Assembly: GCF_018736045.1 (NCBI RefSeq)
Contig: NZ_CP076132.1
Coordinates: 2,589,501 to 2,653,500 of the forward strand
DNA: 64,000 nt
Direction of reading: 5' to 3'
DNA from: Flammeovirga yaeyamensis
GTDB taxonomy: Bacteria; Bacteroidota; Bacteroidia; Cytophagales; Flammeovirgaceae
Shown piece after piece: positions 15,503-25,254 of the stretch; within the stretch, counting starts at the first letter, position 1; every line of letters begins with the position of its first letter. A program made the translations under genes and the position numbers. The notes under the pieces were generated by a model that was given only the letters and a program-made list of their open reading frames with translations, did no database searches and was not told the origin of the DNA.

Positions 15503-16365
15503 TGGGAATCGCTAATAAAAACCAACACCTTCAAGATTGGATTACTCAACAATGGGTTATACTTTTTGGTGAAAACATTAGTAAATCGAATCATAGTTGG
15601 CTTATTGGTCCTTTTGGTGGAATCGATGGCATTGGGAAAAAGTTTATTCATCAATTAGCTAAAGATGAAGGACTTATAATTAATCAAGATAAAGCTAATA
15701 AAGGGTTGATAGATTCAGTTAAACGGCTTAATTTGTCTGAGGATGAATTAGGTAGTTTACATCCCAAAGTCGTTGATTTTTATCAAAATACAGGTGATTA
15801 TAATCTATTGTTAAAAGCAAAATGGACACCGTTGTTCAAGTTTTTTGGAATTCTAGTTCAAAAGATTTTCAGTAAAAGAATTGAGCAATTAAATGTGCCA
15901 ATTAAGGACATAAAGAATTCATCTGGGTTAACAAATGAAATCATTAAATTATTGGATGCTAAAACTAATGAAATCAAAAGAACAATATGGTTGAGAACAT
16001 TTAAAGAATCTGGTCAAGTAGTGTATTCTGGAGTTTATGATACTTGTCGATTACCCAATGGACAAACTTGTATAAAAGCGGTTTTTCCATTACCCAATGG
16101 AAATGCAACGGTTATTTTATCTCCAAGTGTTGGTACAAAAGGAGAACTCATTTTGGATTCATCAGGTGAAAAAATAGGAGATAGTGGGTTTTACTTTTTA
16201 CTTAAGGACTCAAAAGGTCAATTATGGACAAAATTCATTAAGTCGTTCAAGGATCAATTGGTGGTTAGTTGTCTTAATGACAAAATTACAGCTATTCAAA
16301 CTTTAACTTTGTGGGGTCTTAGGGTTTTGAAATTTGAATATGAGATTATGAAAACAAACAACTAA
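15502..16365 (+). CDS. Hypothetical protein coupled to the CrtA-like gene
   Basis: Protein of 287 residues without a signal peptide. Its ATG overlaps the previous stop codon (TAATG), so the two are translated together. Visible features are a central loop of basic helices (KFFGILVQKIFSKRIEQLNV), and a C-terminal beta-rich half with a turn-rich segment (CRLPNGQTCIKAVFPLPNGNATVILSPS) and LWTKFIKSFKDQLVVS. I do not recognise the family; a role in the same reaction as its partner is inferred from coupling only. Confidence 0.65.
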   Translation: MGIANKNQHLQDWITQQWVILFGENISKSNHSWLIGPFGGIDGIGKKFIHQLAKDEGLIINQDKANKGLIDSVKRLNLSEDELGSLHPKVVDFYQNTGDYNLLLKAKWTPLFKFFGILVQKIFSKRIEQLNVPIKDIKNSSGLTNEIIKLLDAKTNEIKRTIWLRTFKESGQVVYSGVYDTCRLPNGQTCIKAVFPLPNGNATVILSPSVGTKGELILDSSGEKIGDSGFYFLLKDSKGQLWTKFIKSFKDQLVVSCLNDKITAIQTLTLWGLRVLKFEYEIMKTNN

Positions 16366-16383
16366 TAAGGTTATCAGACAAAC

Positions 16384-17016
16384 ATGAAAAAACTAACTTT
16401 AAAAATACTTATTCTCTTTTCTTGCGTGAGTTGTAGCAACTACGAAAGTGATATTTACATTAATACAGAGTACGAAGCTATTAATGATATTTTGATAGAA
16501 CTGATCAAATTCAAAGAGGTAAAACGAATCAAAACTAGGGGTGATGAAAAGAGTAAACTATATATTATATCAACTCTAGATACCGTTACAGCTCAAATTT
16601 TTAAACCTGAAGGTTATTTAATTGGGATGGATGGGTTTGACATAACAAAAGAAGAAATCGACCATCAAAAAAAGGAATATGAAACGAGTTTAGAATATTA
16701 TTATGAGGAGGAAAAATTATTTAGAAAGTTGAAAAATGGAAGTATCAAAGAACGAGAAATTCATCATGTTTTTGATAATGAATATTTTGATATTCGTTTA
16801 ATTCCCCTAGATGAATTTAAAGGTTTTGAAACTGATTCTGAGGAACTTGGTTATTTATTCATTTCAAGAATAGTTTTCAATAAAGATTATACAAAAGGCT
16901 ACCTTCATTATAGTTTTGCTTGCGGTATTGCTTGTTTTTGGGACAACAATATTGAAATTAGTAAAGTAAATGGGAAGTGGATGATTACGAAGTATTTTTC
17001 AGGTGGAATCGCATGA
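16384..17016 (+). CDS. Hypothetical lipoprotein
   Basis: Protein of 210 residues. The lipobox ends at Cys18 (SCVSC). The mature part is acidic with a Glu-rich helical middle (EEIDHQKKEYETSLEYYYEEEK) and a beta-rich end containing the segment FACGIACFWDNNIEISKVNGKW, which recalls small envelope lipoproteins of Bacteroidota. It starts 18 bases after the preceding gene and ends 14 bases before the OYE gene, so these genes probably form one transcription unit. Confidence 0.65.
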   Translation: MKKLTLKILILFSCVSCSNYESDIYINTEYEAINDILIELIKFKEVKRIKTRGDEKSKLYIISTLDTVTAQIFKPEGYLIGMDGFDITKEEIDHQKKEYETSLEYYYEEEKLFRKLKNGSIKEREIHHVFDNEYFDIRLIPLDEFKGFETDSEELGYLFISRIVFNKDYTKGYLHYSFACGIACFWDNNIEISKVNGKWMITKYFSGGIA

Positions 17017-17030
17017 TATAAAAATATAAG

Positions 17031-18245
17031 ATGACTGAACTAAAAGATAAAATAGTATTACCAAACGGATCAATAATCAATAACCGAATTGCTAAATCAG
17101 CAATGAGTGAAAATTTATCAAACAAAAATCATGAGCCAACAAACCTCTTAATTGATGTGTACAAAAAATGGGCTGAAAGCGGAGCCGGTTTATTGATAAC
17201 GGGTAACATCATGATTGATTCCAATGCTATTGGTGAACCTAGAAATATAGTTGTTGAAAATCGAGATAACTTTGAGCAACTAAAAGCTTGGGCCGATACG
17301 GTAAAAGGAACTGAAACAAAATTATGGGCGCAGCTGAATCACCCAGGGCGACAAGCCATGGAACAAATCAATCCAATATTGAAAGCACCATCTGCAGTTC
17401 CTTTAAAAATGGGAGGAAGGAAAAATGCATCTTCAAAAATCCCTCAAGAATTAACCGAAAATGAGATCTTAGATATAATCAATCGATTTGCAAACACCTC
17501 AGTTATTTTGAAAGACGCAGGTTTTTCAGGTGTACAAATTCATGGTGCTCATGGCTATTTAGTAAGTCAGTTTTTATCTCCTTACACCAATATTAGGAAA
17601 GATAAATGGGGAGGATCCCTTGAAAATAGAGCAAGGTTTGTTGTTGAAGTGTATCGTAAAATGAGGGAGAAAGTAGGTAAAGAATTTCCTATAGGTATCA
17701 AACTCAACTCTGCAGACTTTCAAAAGGGTGGATTTTCAGAAGAAGAATCCATTGAAGTAGTGAAGATCTTATCGAAGGAAGGAATTGATTTGATTGAAAT
17801 ATCTGGAGGTACTTATGAAGCGCCTGTGATGATGGGAAAAAGAAAAGAGTCTACTGCAAAGAGAGAAGCTTATTTTATGGATTATATAGAAAAAGCAAGA
17901 AAGGTAACGAAAACTCCATTAATGTTAACAGGAGGTTTTCGTACTCCAGAAGGTATGAAAGAGGCTATTCTTTCAGATCAATTAGATATTATTGGAATGG
18001 CACGACCATTTACTATATATCCTCAAATTGCCCATGAAATATTTGAAGAAACTCGACTTGATTTTACTGTGAATATTAAAAAAACGGGTATAAAAGCGAT
18101 TGATGCTATGATGAATATTATTTGGTATGAAAAACAAATAAAACGTCTAGGTCAAGGAAAAGCTCCTCATCCAAATTTGAGTCCATGGTCGGTTTTGCTA
18201 AACTATGCATGGTTGATTATTGAATATAAATTTTTAAAAAAGTAA
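17031..18245 (+). CDS. NADH:flavin oxidoreductase, Old Yellow Enzyme family
   Basis: Protein of 404 residues that folds as a TIM barrel with bound FMN. Family features: the LPNGSIINNRIAKSAMSE start, the QLNHPGRQA segment near 103, the substrate-binding pair in HGAHGYLVSQFLSP near 171-185, NIRKDKWGGSLENRARF after it, IKLNSADFQKGG, and the phosphate-binding end (TGGFRTPEGM, IGMARPF). It reduces activated C=C bonds using NAD(P)H; the natural substrate is unknown. The C-terminal 60 residues end in a hydrophobic stretch. It probably ends the unit that begins with the CrtA-like gene. Confidence 0.93.
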   Translation: MTELKDKIVLPNGSIINNRIAKSAMSENLSNKNHEPTNLLIDVYKKWAESGAGLLITGNIMIDSNAIGEPRNIVVENRDNFEQLKAWADTVKGTETKLWAQLNHPGRQAMEQINPILKAPSAVPLKMGGRKNASSKIPQELTENEILDIINRFANTSVILKDAGFSGVQIHGAHGYLVSQFLSPYTNIRKDKWGGSLENRARFVVEVYRKMREKVGKEFPIGIKLNSADFQKGGFSEEESIEVVKILSKEGIDLIEISGGTYEAPVMMGKRKESTAKREAYFMDYIEKARKVTKTPLMLTGGFRTPEGMKEAILSDQLDIIGMARPFTIYPQIAHEIFEETRLDFTVNIKKTGIKAIDAMMNIIWYEKQIKRLGQGKAPHPNLSPWSVLLNYAWLIIEYKFLKK

Positions 18246-18287
18246 TTATATTAGATTATTAATCTTCAATTTTTAAAGCAAACAAAC

Positions 18288-19193
18288 ATGAAAAACATAT
18301 TTTTATGTCTATTGACTTTCTGCATCCTAGGATGTAATGCTCAAAAAGAAACTAAAACTAAGGAACAAGATCAAGTAGATTTAATGAATGCGAAGTCTTT
18401 CAAAGAACTGAGAACGAACTTTAAAACATCGCTTATTAAAGAAGTAAAAGCACCTCAATATTTTAGTGAATTTGATACTCCACCAGAAAATGTTAAAGTT
18501 GAAACGTATGAATCAGAAGGATTAAAATTGAAGGGTCTTCTGAATACAAAAAACATCGATTCGACTAAAAAAACTAAAGCCATTGTTTATTTACATGGCG
18601 GATTTGCCCTTAGTTACGGTGACTTAAGAGATTGTCAACCATTTATCGATGCTGGCTATATTGTTTTTGCACCAACTTATAGAGGAGAAAATGGAAACGA
18701 TGGAAATTTTGAATATTTCTATGGTGAAGTAACCGATGCAGAAAATGCTGTCAAATGGCTCTCTCAACAAGATTATGTAGATGCTGACAATATTTTTGTC
18801 TTTGGCCATAGTATTGGAGGAGGTATATCAACATTACTAAGTTTAAATAATAACTGTCCTTCTAAATTAAATGGAAGTTGTTCCGGTTTATACATCAAAG
18901 AATGGTTGCCTTATTTGATCAAAAGTGAATCTATTCCTTTTTCGATTTCAGATGAAAATGAATTATTGGTAAGATGCCCGATTTATATGTTGGATTACCT
19001 AGAGAGAAGACACCTAATGTACATTGGAACTGATGATCAATACAAAAAAAATGATGCATTCCTATCTAAAATATATAATGATAAAACTCCAGAGAACTTC
19101 AATCTAATAGAATTGGAAGGAGATCATTTTTCTAGCCTAAAGCCTTCTATGATGAGGTTTATTGATGAAATTGAAAAAATAAAATATGAGTAA
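18288..19193 (+). CDS. Lipoprotein alpha/beta hydrolase
   Basis: Protein of 301 residues. It has a lipoprotein signal with a lipobox ending at Cys16 (CILGC), then an alpha/beta hydrolase domain. The oxyanion strand YLHGGFALSYGD is near 100, the nucleophile elbow GHSIGG near 173-178 with Ser175, and a candidate catalytic histidine in GDHFSSL near 280. It is a serine esterase or peptidase of the BAAT/DLH-like group, anchored in the envelope. The C-terminal end overlaps the next gene by 8 bases. Confidence 0.88.
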   Translation: MKNIFLCLLTFCILGCNAQKETKTKEQDQVDLMNAKSFKELRTNFKTSLIKEVKAPQYFSEFDTPPENVKVETYESEGLKLKGLLNTKNIDSTKKTKAIVYLHGGFALSYGDLRDCQPFIDAGYIVFAPTYRGENGNDGNFEYFYGEVTDAENAVKWLSQQDYVDADNIFVFGHSIGGGISTLLSLNNNCPSKLNGSCSGLYIKEWLPYLIKSESIPFSISDENELLVRCPIYMLDYLERRHLMYIGTDDQYKKNDAFLSKIYNDKTPENFNLIELEGDHFSSLKPSMMRFIDEIEKIKYE

Positions 19194-19731
19194 TAGGGTT
19201 CAATATCAAGTGTCTAGAGAGAGAGGAGATACAATAATAAAAATTGGTCTAGAACAATTTCATTCGTTTAGATATTATCGCTTATTTTTTTCATTTATCT
19301 ACTTTATTGGAATCATAGCCATGATGATCTTTATTTTTAGAATACTTCTGATCGGATTACTATTCACTATTCCATTCTTTGTAATTGCCATTTTCTTGAT
19401 TGTAGTAAATATTAATTCATTTTATGAGACTCAAGAAATAACAATATGTGCTCAGCAGATTCGACTAAAAAAGTTAAGACCAATTTTGCCAAAAAGTTAT
19501 CAAATCCCAATTCATGAGATTAAAGCTATTAAGCTAAAACAAATTGAAATGGGTAATAATAAAGGATTAAGAATCGAAAAAATTTTAACTTGGCTAAAAG
19601 GATTTAAAAATTTCAATCAAGTACCTACCATTATAACTAGTAATAATGAATATTATTTTTCCGAATACTCTTATTTCAACGATGAAAAGAATAAGTTTAT
19701 TCAAATTTTAAAGAATAATATATATGACTAG
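19186..19731 (+). CDS. Hypothetical membrane protein
   Basis: Protein of 181 residues with two adjacent transmembrane segments (about 34-54 and 58-80), followed by a beta-rich PH-like domain (EITICAQQIRLKKLRPILPKSYQIPIHEIKAIKL). It overlaps genes on both sides by 8 bases each, so it is translated with the hydrolase and the DUF4262 protein. No firm family assignment. Confidence 0.7.
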   Translation: MSNRVQYQVSRERGDTIIKIGLEQFHSFRYYRLFFSFIYFIGIIAMMIFIFRILLIGLLFTIPFFVIAIFLIVVNINSFYETQEITICAQQIRLKKLRPILPKSYQIPIHEIKAIKLKQIEMGNNKGLRIEKILTWLKGFKNFNQVPTIITSNNEYYFSEYSYFNDEKNKFIQILKNNIYD

Positions 19732-20449
19732 ATCAGAATTTTTAAACTTAATAACAAATAATATCAAGAAATATGGGTTACATCTTACTTCTGTAATTGA
19801 AAGTACTGAACCTGCATATATCTATTCTATTGGTTTAAATGAAAAATTTGGCTTTGAAATAATTTTTGCTGGAGGAGCATATTTCGACAAAGAACAAAAG
19901 TCTCAAATTATTAATGAAATTGTCAAAGCACTAGATAAAGATTTAACTAATATGAATTCAGTGATAAATACTCATAATTTTGGTAAGTTCAAATTAAGAG
20001 AGGCAAAATTCAGTTGGTCTAAAGAATTAACACTTGGTGTATTTGATTATTATAATTCTAATGATATTAAGGTATATCAACTTATACCCGAAGAAAAACA
20101 TTTTACTATTGATATCCCTGATATGTCAAAAGAACGGGGTGATAATATTCAATTAGCATGGCAATGGTTAACAGAGGAATGGAATCTACCAATTCCCAAA
20201 GACAGTAAAGTGACGACAAATTTAGAAGTGCTTAAAGGAGATCCCGTCACTGAAATAATGAAATGGGAAGAAAATTATTGGGAAATGTTTTCAATAGCGG
20301 CAGATGATATTAAAGATGAAAATATAAGAATAGTCCCAATAGGAGTAATTTTAGGAAATGATGTTACCATTGAAAATGCCTTTGCTCTTTCCGAAAAGAG
20401 TGGTATTTGGAGGGACTCCATTCATTCTAATTGGAATATATGGGATTAA
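19724..20449 (+). CDS. DUF4262 domain protein
   Basis: Protein of 241 residues without a signal peptide. The N-terminal 155 residues fit DUF4262: a HLTSVIESTEPAYIYSIGLNEKFGFEIIFAGG start (the YTVGL-type strand), and the following helical and beta segments ending QLAWQWLTEE. Cytoplasmic, function unknown. It overlaps the preceding membrane gene by 8 bases. The C-terminal 80 residues (DIKDENIRIVPIGVILGNDVTI) are an extension that I cannot place. Confidence 0.78.
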   Translation: MTRSEFLNLITNNIKKYGLHLTSVIESTEPAYIYSIGLNEKFGFEIIFAGGAYFDKEQKSQIINEIVKALDKDLTNMNSVINTHNFGKFKLREAKFSWSKELTLGVFDYYNSNDIKVYQLIPEEKHFTIDIPDMSKERGDNIQLAWQWLTEEWNLPIPKDSKVTTNLEVLKGDPVTEIMKWEENYWEMFSIAADDIKDENIRIVPIGVILGNDVTIENAFALSEKSGIWRDSIHSNWNIWD

Positions 20450-20562
20450 ATATTTCTTAAATGGTATTAATTGAACCTAACAATAAACAATTTTGAAACT
20501 CATAAATTATTATTCTGAACTGTAAATTGAGGTAGTGAAATCTCAAAGAAGCGATAAATTAA

Positions 20563-21615
20563 ATGAATAAAAAAATTGTTATTGTAGGAGGAGGTATAAG
20601 TGGATTGACACTTGCCTATTTATTCTCAAAAAAGAATATAGAGACAAAGGTTTTAGAAGCATCAAATAGATTAGGAGGTCGTATCCATACTATTAAAGGA
20701 GCGTTGGATACCCCATTAGAATTAGGTGCTACATGGTTTTCTGATGCACATCAAAATGTATTATCCCTTCTTAATGAATTTCATATTAAGAAGTTTGCAC
20801 AATTCACAAAAGGAGTATCGATCTACCAAACGGATGTTTCTGTCCCTCCTCAACAATTTATTGTACCAGAATCAGAAATGCCTTCTTATAGAGTTGAAGG
20901 GGGTACACAAAATATAATTTATACTTTAGTTAGTTATTTGAATCAAGAAAATATACAGCTTAATACCGATGTGACTTCTATAAAAGAAAAGGGAGATGAG
21001 TTAGAAATTGAAACTTCAAATGGGCAAGTAGTACAAGCAGATAAAGTGATAGTTTGTTTGCCCCCTCACTTAGTAGGTACAAAAATAAAGTTTATGCCTC
21101 ATTTACCCGAATCCTTAAATAAGTTATTTCCAACAGTTCAAACATGGATGGCCGAATCTATAAAATTTGTATTGGAATATGAGCGTCCATTTTGGAGAGA
21201 AAAAGAGTTATCAGGATTGTTATATAGTAATAACGGAATCATCTCTGAAATGTACGATCATACGAATTTTGAAGAAAATAAATATGGATTTACAGGTTTC
21301 TTAAATGCCGGAGCAGCTTCCTATTCACAAGAGCAAAGAAAAGGTTTTGTTTTAAATCAATTATCCCCTTTGTTAGGTGATGAAGTCCTACAACTTTCGA
21401 GTTATCATGACAAGATTTGGAATGATAAATATCTCATCAGTGATAATCATATTATGAATAGCCCTCATCAGAATAATGGACATCCTTTACTTCAGGAAAG
21501 TTACATGAATGATAAGTTGTACTTTTCAGGAACAGAAACTTCAAATCAGTTTGGAGGGTATATGGAAGGAGCTATTCTTTCTGCGATAAGAGTAGCTGAT
21601 CAAATAAAAATCTAA
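20563..21615 (+). CDS. FAD-dependent amine oxidase family protein
   Basis: Protein of 350 residues. It has a dinucleotide-binding GGGISG at 8-13, then the ETKVLEASNRLGGRIHT segment in which the Arg-rich turn contacts FAD. The family's C-terminal FAD-binding block reads LYFSGTETSNQFGGYMEGAILSAIRVADQI. It oxidises an amine or a related substrate such as a carotenoid or polyamine; which one cannot be seen. It is shorter than typical monoamine oxidases (about 450). Stands alone between two gaps of 113 and 75 bases. Confidence 0.88.
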   Translation: MNKKIVIVGGGISGLTLAYLFSKKNIETKVLEASNRLGGRIHTIKGALDTPLELGATWFSDAHQNVLSLLNEFHIKKFAQFTKGVSIYQTDVSVPPQQFIVPESEMPSYRVEGGTQNIIYTLVSYLNQENIQLNTDVTSIKEKGDELEIETSNGQVVQADKVIVCLPPHLVGTKIKFMPHLPESLNKLFPTVQTWMAESIKFVLEYERPFWREKELSGLLYSNNGIISEMYDHTNFEENKYGFTGFLNAGAASYSQEQRKGFVLNQLSPLLGDEVLQLSSYHDKIWNDKYLISDNHIMNSPHQNNGHPLLQESYMNDKLYFSGTETSNQFGGYMEGAILSAIRVADQIKI

Positions 21616-21690
21616 TGTTTTTCTCTTCTTTATTTCTGTTGTTTTAGAAAATCAAAGAACAGTCAATTGGTGGCACGGTAAATTGCTTTT

Positions 21691-24600
21691 ATGAAAAGAT
21701 CAATAATTGCAATATCACTGTGTTTTTTTGCCACAATTCTGGCAGGACAAACTATACCTAACAAATTATCATCAGAAACGCTTAAATACATTGAGGCTGC
21801 TGCTGAAGGTGATCACTTAGCGCTTGAAGGTGGGCATATGGCTTTGGATGGTCATGTAATGCCTTATCCTTTTTTCAAATCACATGAAGTCTTGTATTTA
21901 TACAGGCTTAGTCAGCTTCGACATAATGTGATATGGAAAGCAGACAGTGTCTATTATCAAGAGGATTGGAAAGAAGGAAATGAATTGATCAAGGCAGGGA
22001 AAGATGGACTGCAAAAAGTTCCGGCATCTTATATGTCAGGCGACAGACACTCTACACATTCTTATTGGCTTGATATCCCCGAACTCCCTGAGAAAAATGA
22101 GAAAGAACGTTTCTTTTGTTTAAAACCAATGGAAATGAGTCTGGTCGGTTGGCCAGAAACAACGATTTATATTAATGGAGAAGCGAAAGCGTCGCTTTTA
22201 AGACAACATTTTTATTGGTCATTAGATCAATTGATGACTGGGGATAAAGTAGAGTCGGTATGCTTAAAAAGCTTTGGAGTTTTTGATAAACCTAGAGGCT
22301 ATAGAGAAATTAGTATCGTAGAAAGAAATAAAGAGATAGATCAATTGTATTGGTACCTAAGAGTATTGGTAGAAGCTGCAAGTATTCTTAATGAAGAGGA
22401 CAATGGATATACAGAAATACGACAACTTGCCGATGAAGTGATGGCAGAAATAGACCTCGATATTTCGGGAACAGTATTATTCGATCTTCAGTTAAAAAAA
22501 TATTTACCTCAGCTCGAAGAGAAATTCCAAAAGATTGTTGCCTTAGCAGATAATCAAGTAACACTTTATATGCTGATGCATGGTCACTTGGATAGTGCTT
22601 GGCGATGGACTTTAGCACAAACAGATGATAAGATCCAACGATTAGTAATGAACAATCTGTATTTAATGGATCGTTATCCAGAATACAAGTATATGTTCAC
22701 TATGCCCTATCACTATGAGCGTCTCAAAGAACTTTATCCAGAATTATATGCTCGAGTACTAGATAAAATTGAGGAAGGACAATGGTTGGCTAATGGTGCT
22801 ACTTATGCAGAACCAGATGTGAATCTTCCAGGTGGTGAAAGTATTATTCGTAACTTCTTATATGGTTTGACCATTTTCCGTGAGGAGTTAGGAATGAAAA
22901 ATCCAGTTTTATTCCTTCCAGATACCTTTGGTTACCCACCATTTTTACCTCAGGTGGCTCAAGGGTTTGGAATTAATCATTTGATTGCCATGAGAGTAAA
23001 TACTCCTAAAATAGATCATAGTATTTATCGCTGGAAAGGAATTGATGGATCAGAAATATTGGTCAATGCACTTACCACACCAGCATGGGAATATCCTTTT
23101 ATTAGCGCTGTCCATGGTAATAGAGTACCAACTCCTGAATTAATCACCACTTACAATGCTCCAGATCCTGGACCTCGACGTCTAGTAGGAACTTGGGAAA
23201 GATTTAAAGATGCTGATGCAACCAACAAGCAATTATTATTAATTGGTTGGGGAGATGGCGGAGGTGGAGGCACCGAAGATCAATTAGAGTTGGCACGATT
23301 GGTTAAAGATTTACCTTCCATCCCGAAAGTCGAATGGTCGAATATGTATGACTATATCCAAGAACAGGTCAAAATAAAAGACAATTTTGCGGAATACAAT
23401 GAAAGAATTCTTCCTAGAAGATGGATTCAACGTACCTTCATGATGGCCAATGGCATCAAGATGCAAAATAGAAAAGCAGAGCAACTATTACGCGAAACAG
23501 AAGCTTTATCAGCTTGGGCAAGTCAATCGGGTTATACTTATCCAAAAGAAGAACTTACCACGATTTGGAAAGAATTATTGTTGTACCATTTCCATGATAT
23601 TATTACAGGTATGGCAGTTCCTGAGGTGATGATCAAAACCAATGAAAGTTTAAAAAGAATAAACGAACAGGTATTAAGTTTAAGAACAAAAGCATGGGAT
23701 CATTTGGAACAACAAATAGCCATGGAACACGATGGATTATTGGTGTTTAATTCATCTGGGATTCCCCAAAGTGGTGTAATGTCTTTAGGATATAATGGAG
23801 AAGCAAAATGGAAATTGATCGATGAGAATAACAATGAGGTCAATTACGAAGTATTGACTAAAGGTCAAATATCCCTCAATATGCCTGAAATCCCTGCCAT
23901 GAGTTATGCTAAATTATATTGGGTGAATGGTGAAAAACCTACAACTATTAAAAAAGAGTTACTAGCTAGCAAGAGAGTATTAGAAAATACCCTTGTAAAA
24001 GTGAAATTCAACGAGTTTGGTGAGATCACGAGTTACTATGACAAGGAATTAAAGAAAGAACTTGTTCCAGATGGCAAAGTGCAGAACCAATTGCTAGCAC
24101 AACCACATGAAGTAGAAAAAGGTCCAAAAGTAATTCTAACGAAAGCCAGTTTTAAAAATTACAAGAAAGGGGCGTTAAGCAGTAGTTTGGAACTTAATAG
24201 ATCGTATGAAAACTCAGGGATTCAACAAATTATATCCCTTAAGAAAGGAAGCAAATTACTCACTTTTGATACAAAATTAGATTGGAATGAAAGAGATCGA
24301 CTAGAAGTTGATTTCCCAATGTCAATAAAAAATGATTCGGCAAACCACGGTATTCAATTTGGTTACATGCCTGTGAGTAGAGGAAAACTTTTAGCAACAG
24401 ATTCATTAGAAATACCAACTTGTGTGCATCAGTGGGCAGATGTTTCTGATGATGAATATGGTTTTGCTATGATTGATAATATACGCTATGGTTATAACTT
24501 AAAAGAAGGAGGAATCCGATTAGTGATGAGCTATGGTCAAAGAAAGCATGATTATTCAGAACTCAAGAATGTAGGTTGGGGACAAGATGCCTCAGGTGAT

Positions 24601-25032
24601 TTAGGAGGAGAACATTTTTCATATGCTGTATTACTACATCAAGGTGATTTGACCGAGGGGAAAGTAATTCAGACTGCTAAAGCCTTAAATACAGAATTAC
24701 TCATTAAACCACTTGAAAAACAAAATGGTAAAGGAATGATCAATAGTTTCTTGACAGGCTTGCCTGATAATATTGTGTTACAAACGATTAAGCAATCGGA
24801 AGAAGGAAAAGATATTGTTCTTCGTTTGTATGAAACAAATAAAAAGGAAACTACATGTCAGCTAAAAATTAATGGTCAAAAACTATTAGAGATGTTTGCA
24901 TCTACTATGGATGAAGGCGAGCGTTCTGCTATTGAAGTAAAAGAGAATAGTTGTTCTTTAACTTTTGCTCCTTTTGAAATCAAGACGATCATCTTATCTC
25001 CTCAGGAGAATGAAAGTAAGACAGTAGAATAA
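21691..25032 (+). CDS. Secreted GH38 alpha-mannosidase
   Basis: Large protein of 1113 residues with a signal peptide (about 1-20, ending LAGQ). The glycoside hydrolase family 38 catalytic domain contains HGHLDSAWRW near 296 (zinc-binding His and Asp) and LFLPDTFGYPP near 407 holding the probable nucleophile Asp near 411. Further conserved blocks are WLANGATYAEPDVNLPGGES near 365 and WKELLLYHFHDIITG near 630, whose histidine is a second zinc ligand. C-terminal beta-sandwich domains follow. It should release alpha-linked mannose from glycans outside the cytoplasm, probably scavenging sugars. It lies alone, with no visible SusC/D genes beside it. Confidence 0.93.
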   Translation: MKRSIIAISLCFFATILAGQTIPNKLSSETLKYIEAAAEGDHLALEGGHMALDGHVMPYPFFKSHEVLYLYRLSQLRHNVIWKADSVYYQEDWKEGNELIKAGKDGLQKVPASYMSGDRHSTHSYWLDIPELPEKNEKERFFCLKPMEMSLVGWPETTIYINGEAKASLLRQHFYWSLDQLMTGDKVESVCLKSFGVFDKPRGYREISIVERNKEIDQLYWYLRVLVEAASILNEEDNGYTEIRQLADEVMAEIDLDISGTVLFDLQLKKYLPQLEEKFQKIVALADNQVTLYMLMHGHLDSAWRWTLAQTDDKIQRLVMNNLYLMDRYPEYKYMFTMPYHYERLKELYPELYARVLDKIEEGQWLANGATYAEPDVNLPGGESIIRNFLYGLTIFREELGMKNPVLFLPDTFGYPPFLPQVAQGFGINHLIAMRVNTPKIDHSIYRWKGIDGSEILVNALTTPAWEYPFISAVHGNRVPTPELITTYNAPDPGPRRLVGTWERFKDADATNKQLLLIGWGDGGGGGTEDQLELARLVKDLPSIPKVEWSNMYDYIQEQVKIKDNFAEYNERILPRRWIQRTFMMANGIKMQNRKAEQLLRETEALSAWASQSGYTYPKEELTTIWKELLLYHFHDIITGMAVPEVMIKTNESLKRINEQVLSLRTKAWDHLEQQIAMEHDGLLVFNSSGIPQSGVMSLGYNGEAKWKLIDENNNEVNYEVLTKGQISLNMPEIPAMSYAKLYWVNGEKPTTIKKELLASKRVLENTLVKVKFNEFGEITSYYDKELKKELVPDGKVQNQLLAQPHEVEKGPKVILTKASFKNYKKGALSSSLELNRSYENSGIQQIISLKKGSKLLTFDTKLDWNERDRLEVDFPMSIKNDSANHGIQFGYMPVSRGKLLATDSLEIPTCVHQWADVSDDEYGFAMIDNIRYGYNLKEGGIRLVMSYGQRKHDYSELKNVGWGQDASGDLGGEHFSYAVLLHQGDLTEGKVIQTAKALNTELLIKPLEKQNGKGMINSFLTGLPDNIVLQTIKQSEEGKDIVLRLYETNKKETTCQLKINGQKLLEMFASTMDEGERSAIEVKENSCSLTFAPFEIKTIILSPQENESKTVE

Positions 25033-25034
25033 TA

Positions 25035-25087
25035 AATATTGTGGGTGTAAGAGGTGAATGTAAGTAGCTTCTTGCACCTACAATATC
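25035..25087 (+). terminator. Long hairpin after the GH38 gene
   Basis: A stem of about 20 bp (25035-25054 with 25068-25087) contains only G-U pairs and two mismatches. It begins two bases after the stop codon of the mannosidase. There is no T-run, so it is a 3' end stabiliser or a weak terminator. The remainder of the gap to 25254 shows nothing else. Confidence 0.45.
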
Positions 25088-25254
25088 ATATTATTTGATA
25101 GTAAAATATGAAGTGAAATACATATATACATGTAAACGGTTTCTGATTTATTCAACAAATTTATTTAATCATAATAAGTTAACTGAAAGTTTACTATAAT
25201 TGTATTAACCAAAATTCAAGTTAAACTTGAGTGAAGTGAAATATTAAAGTAAGA

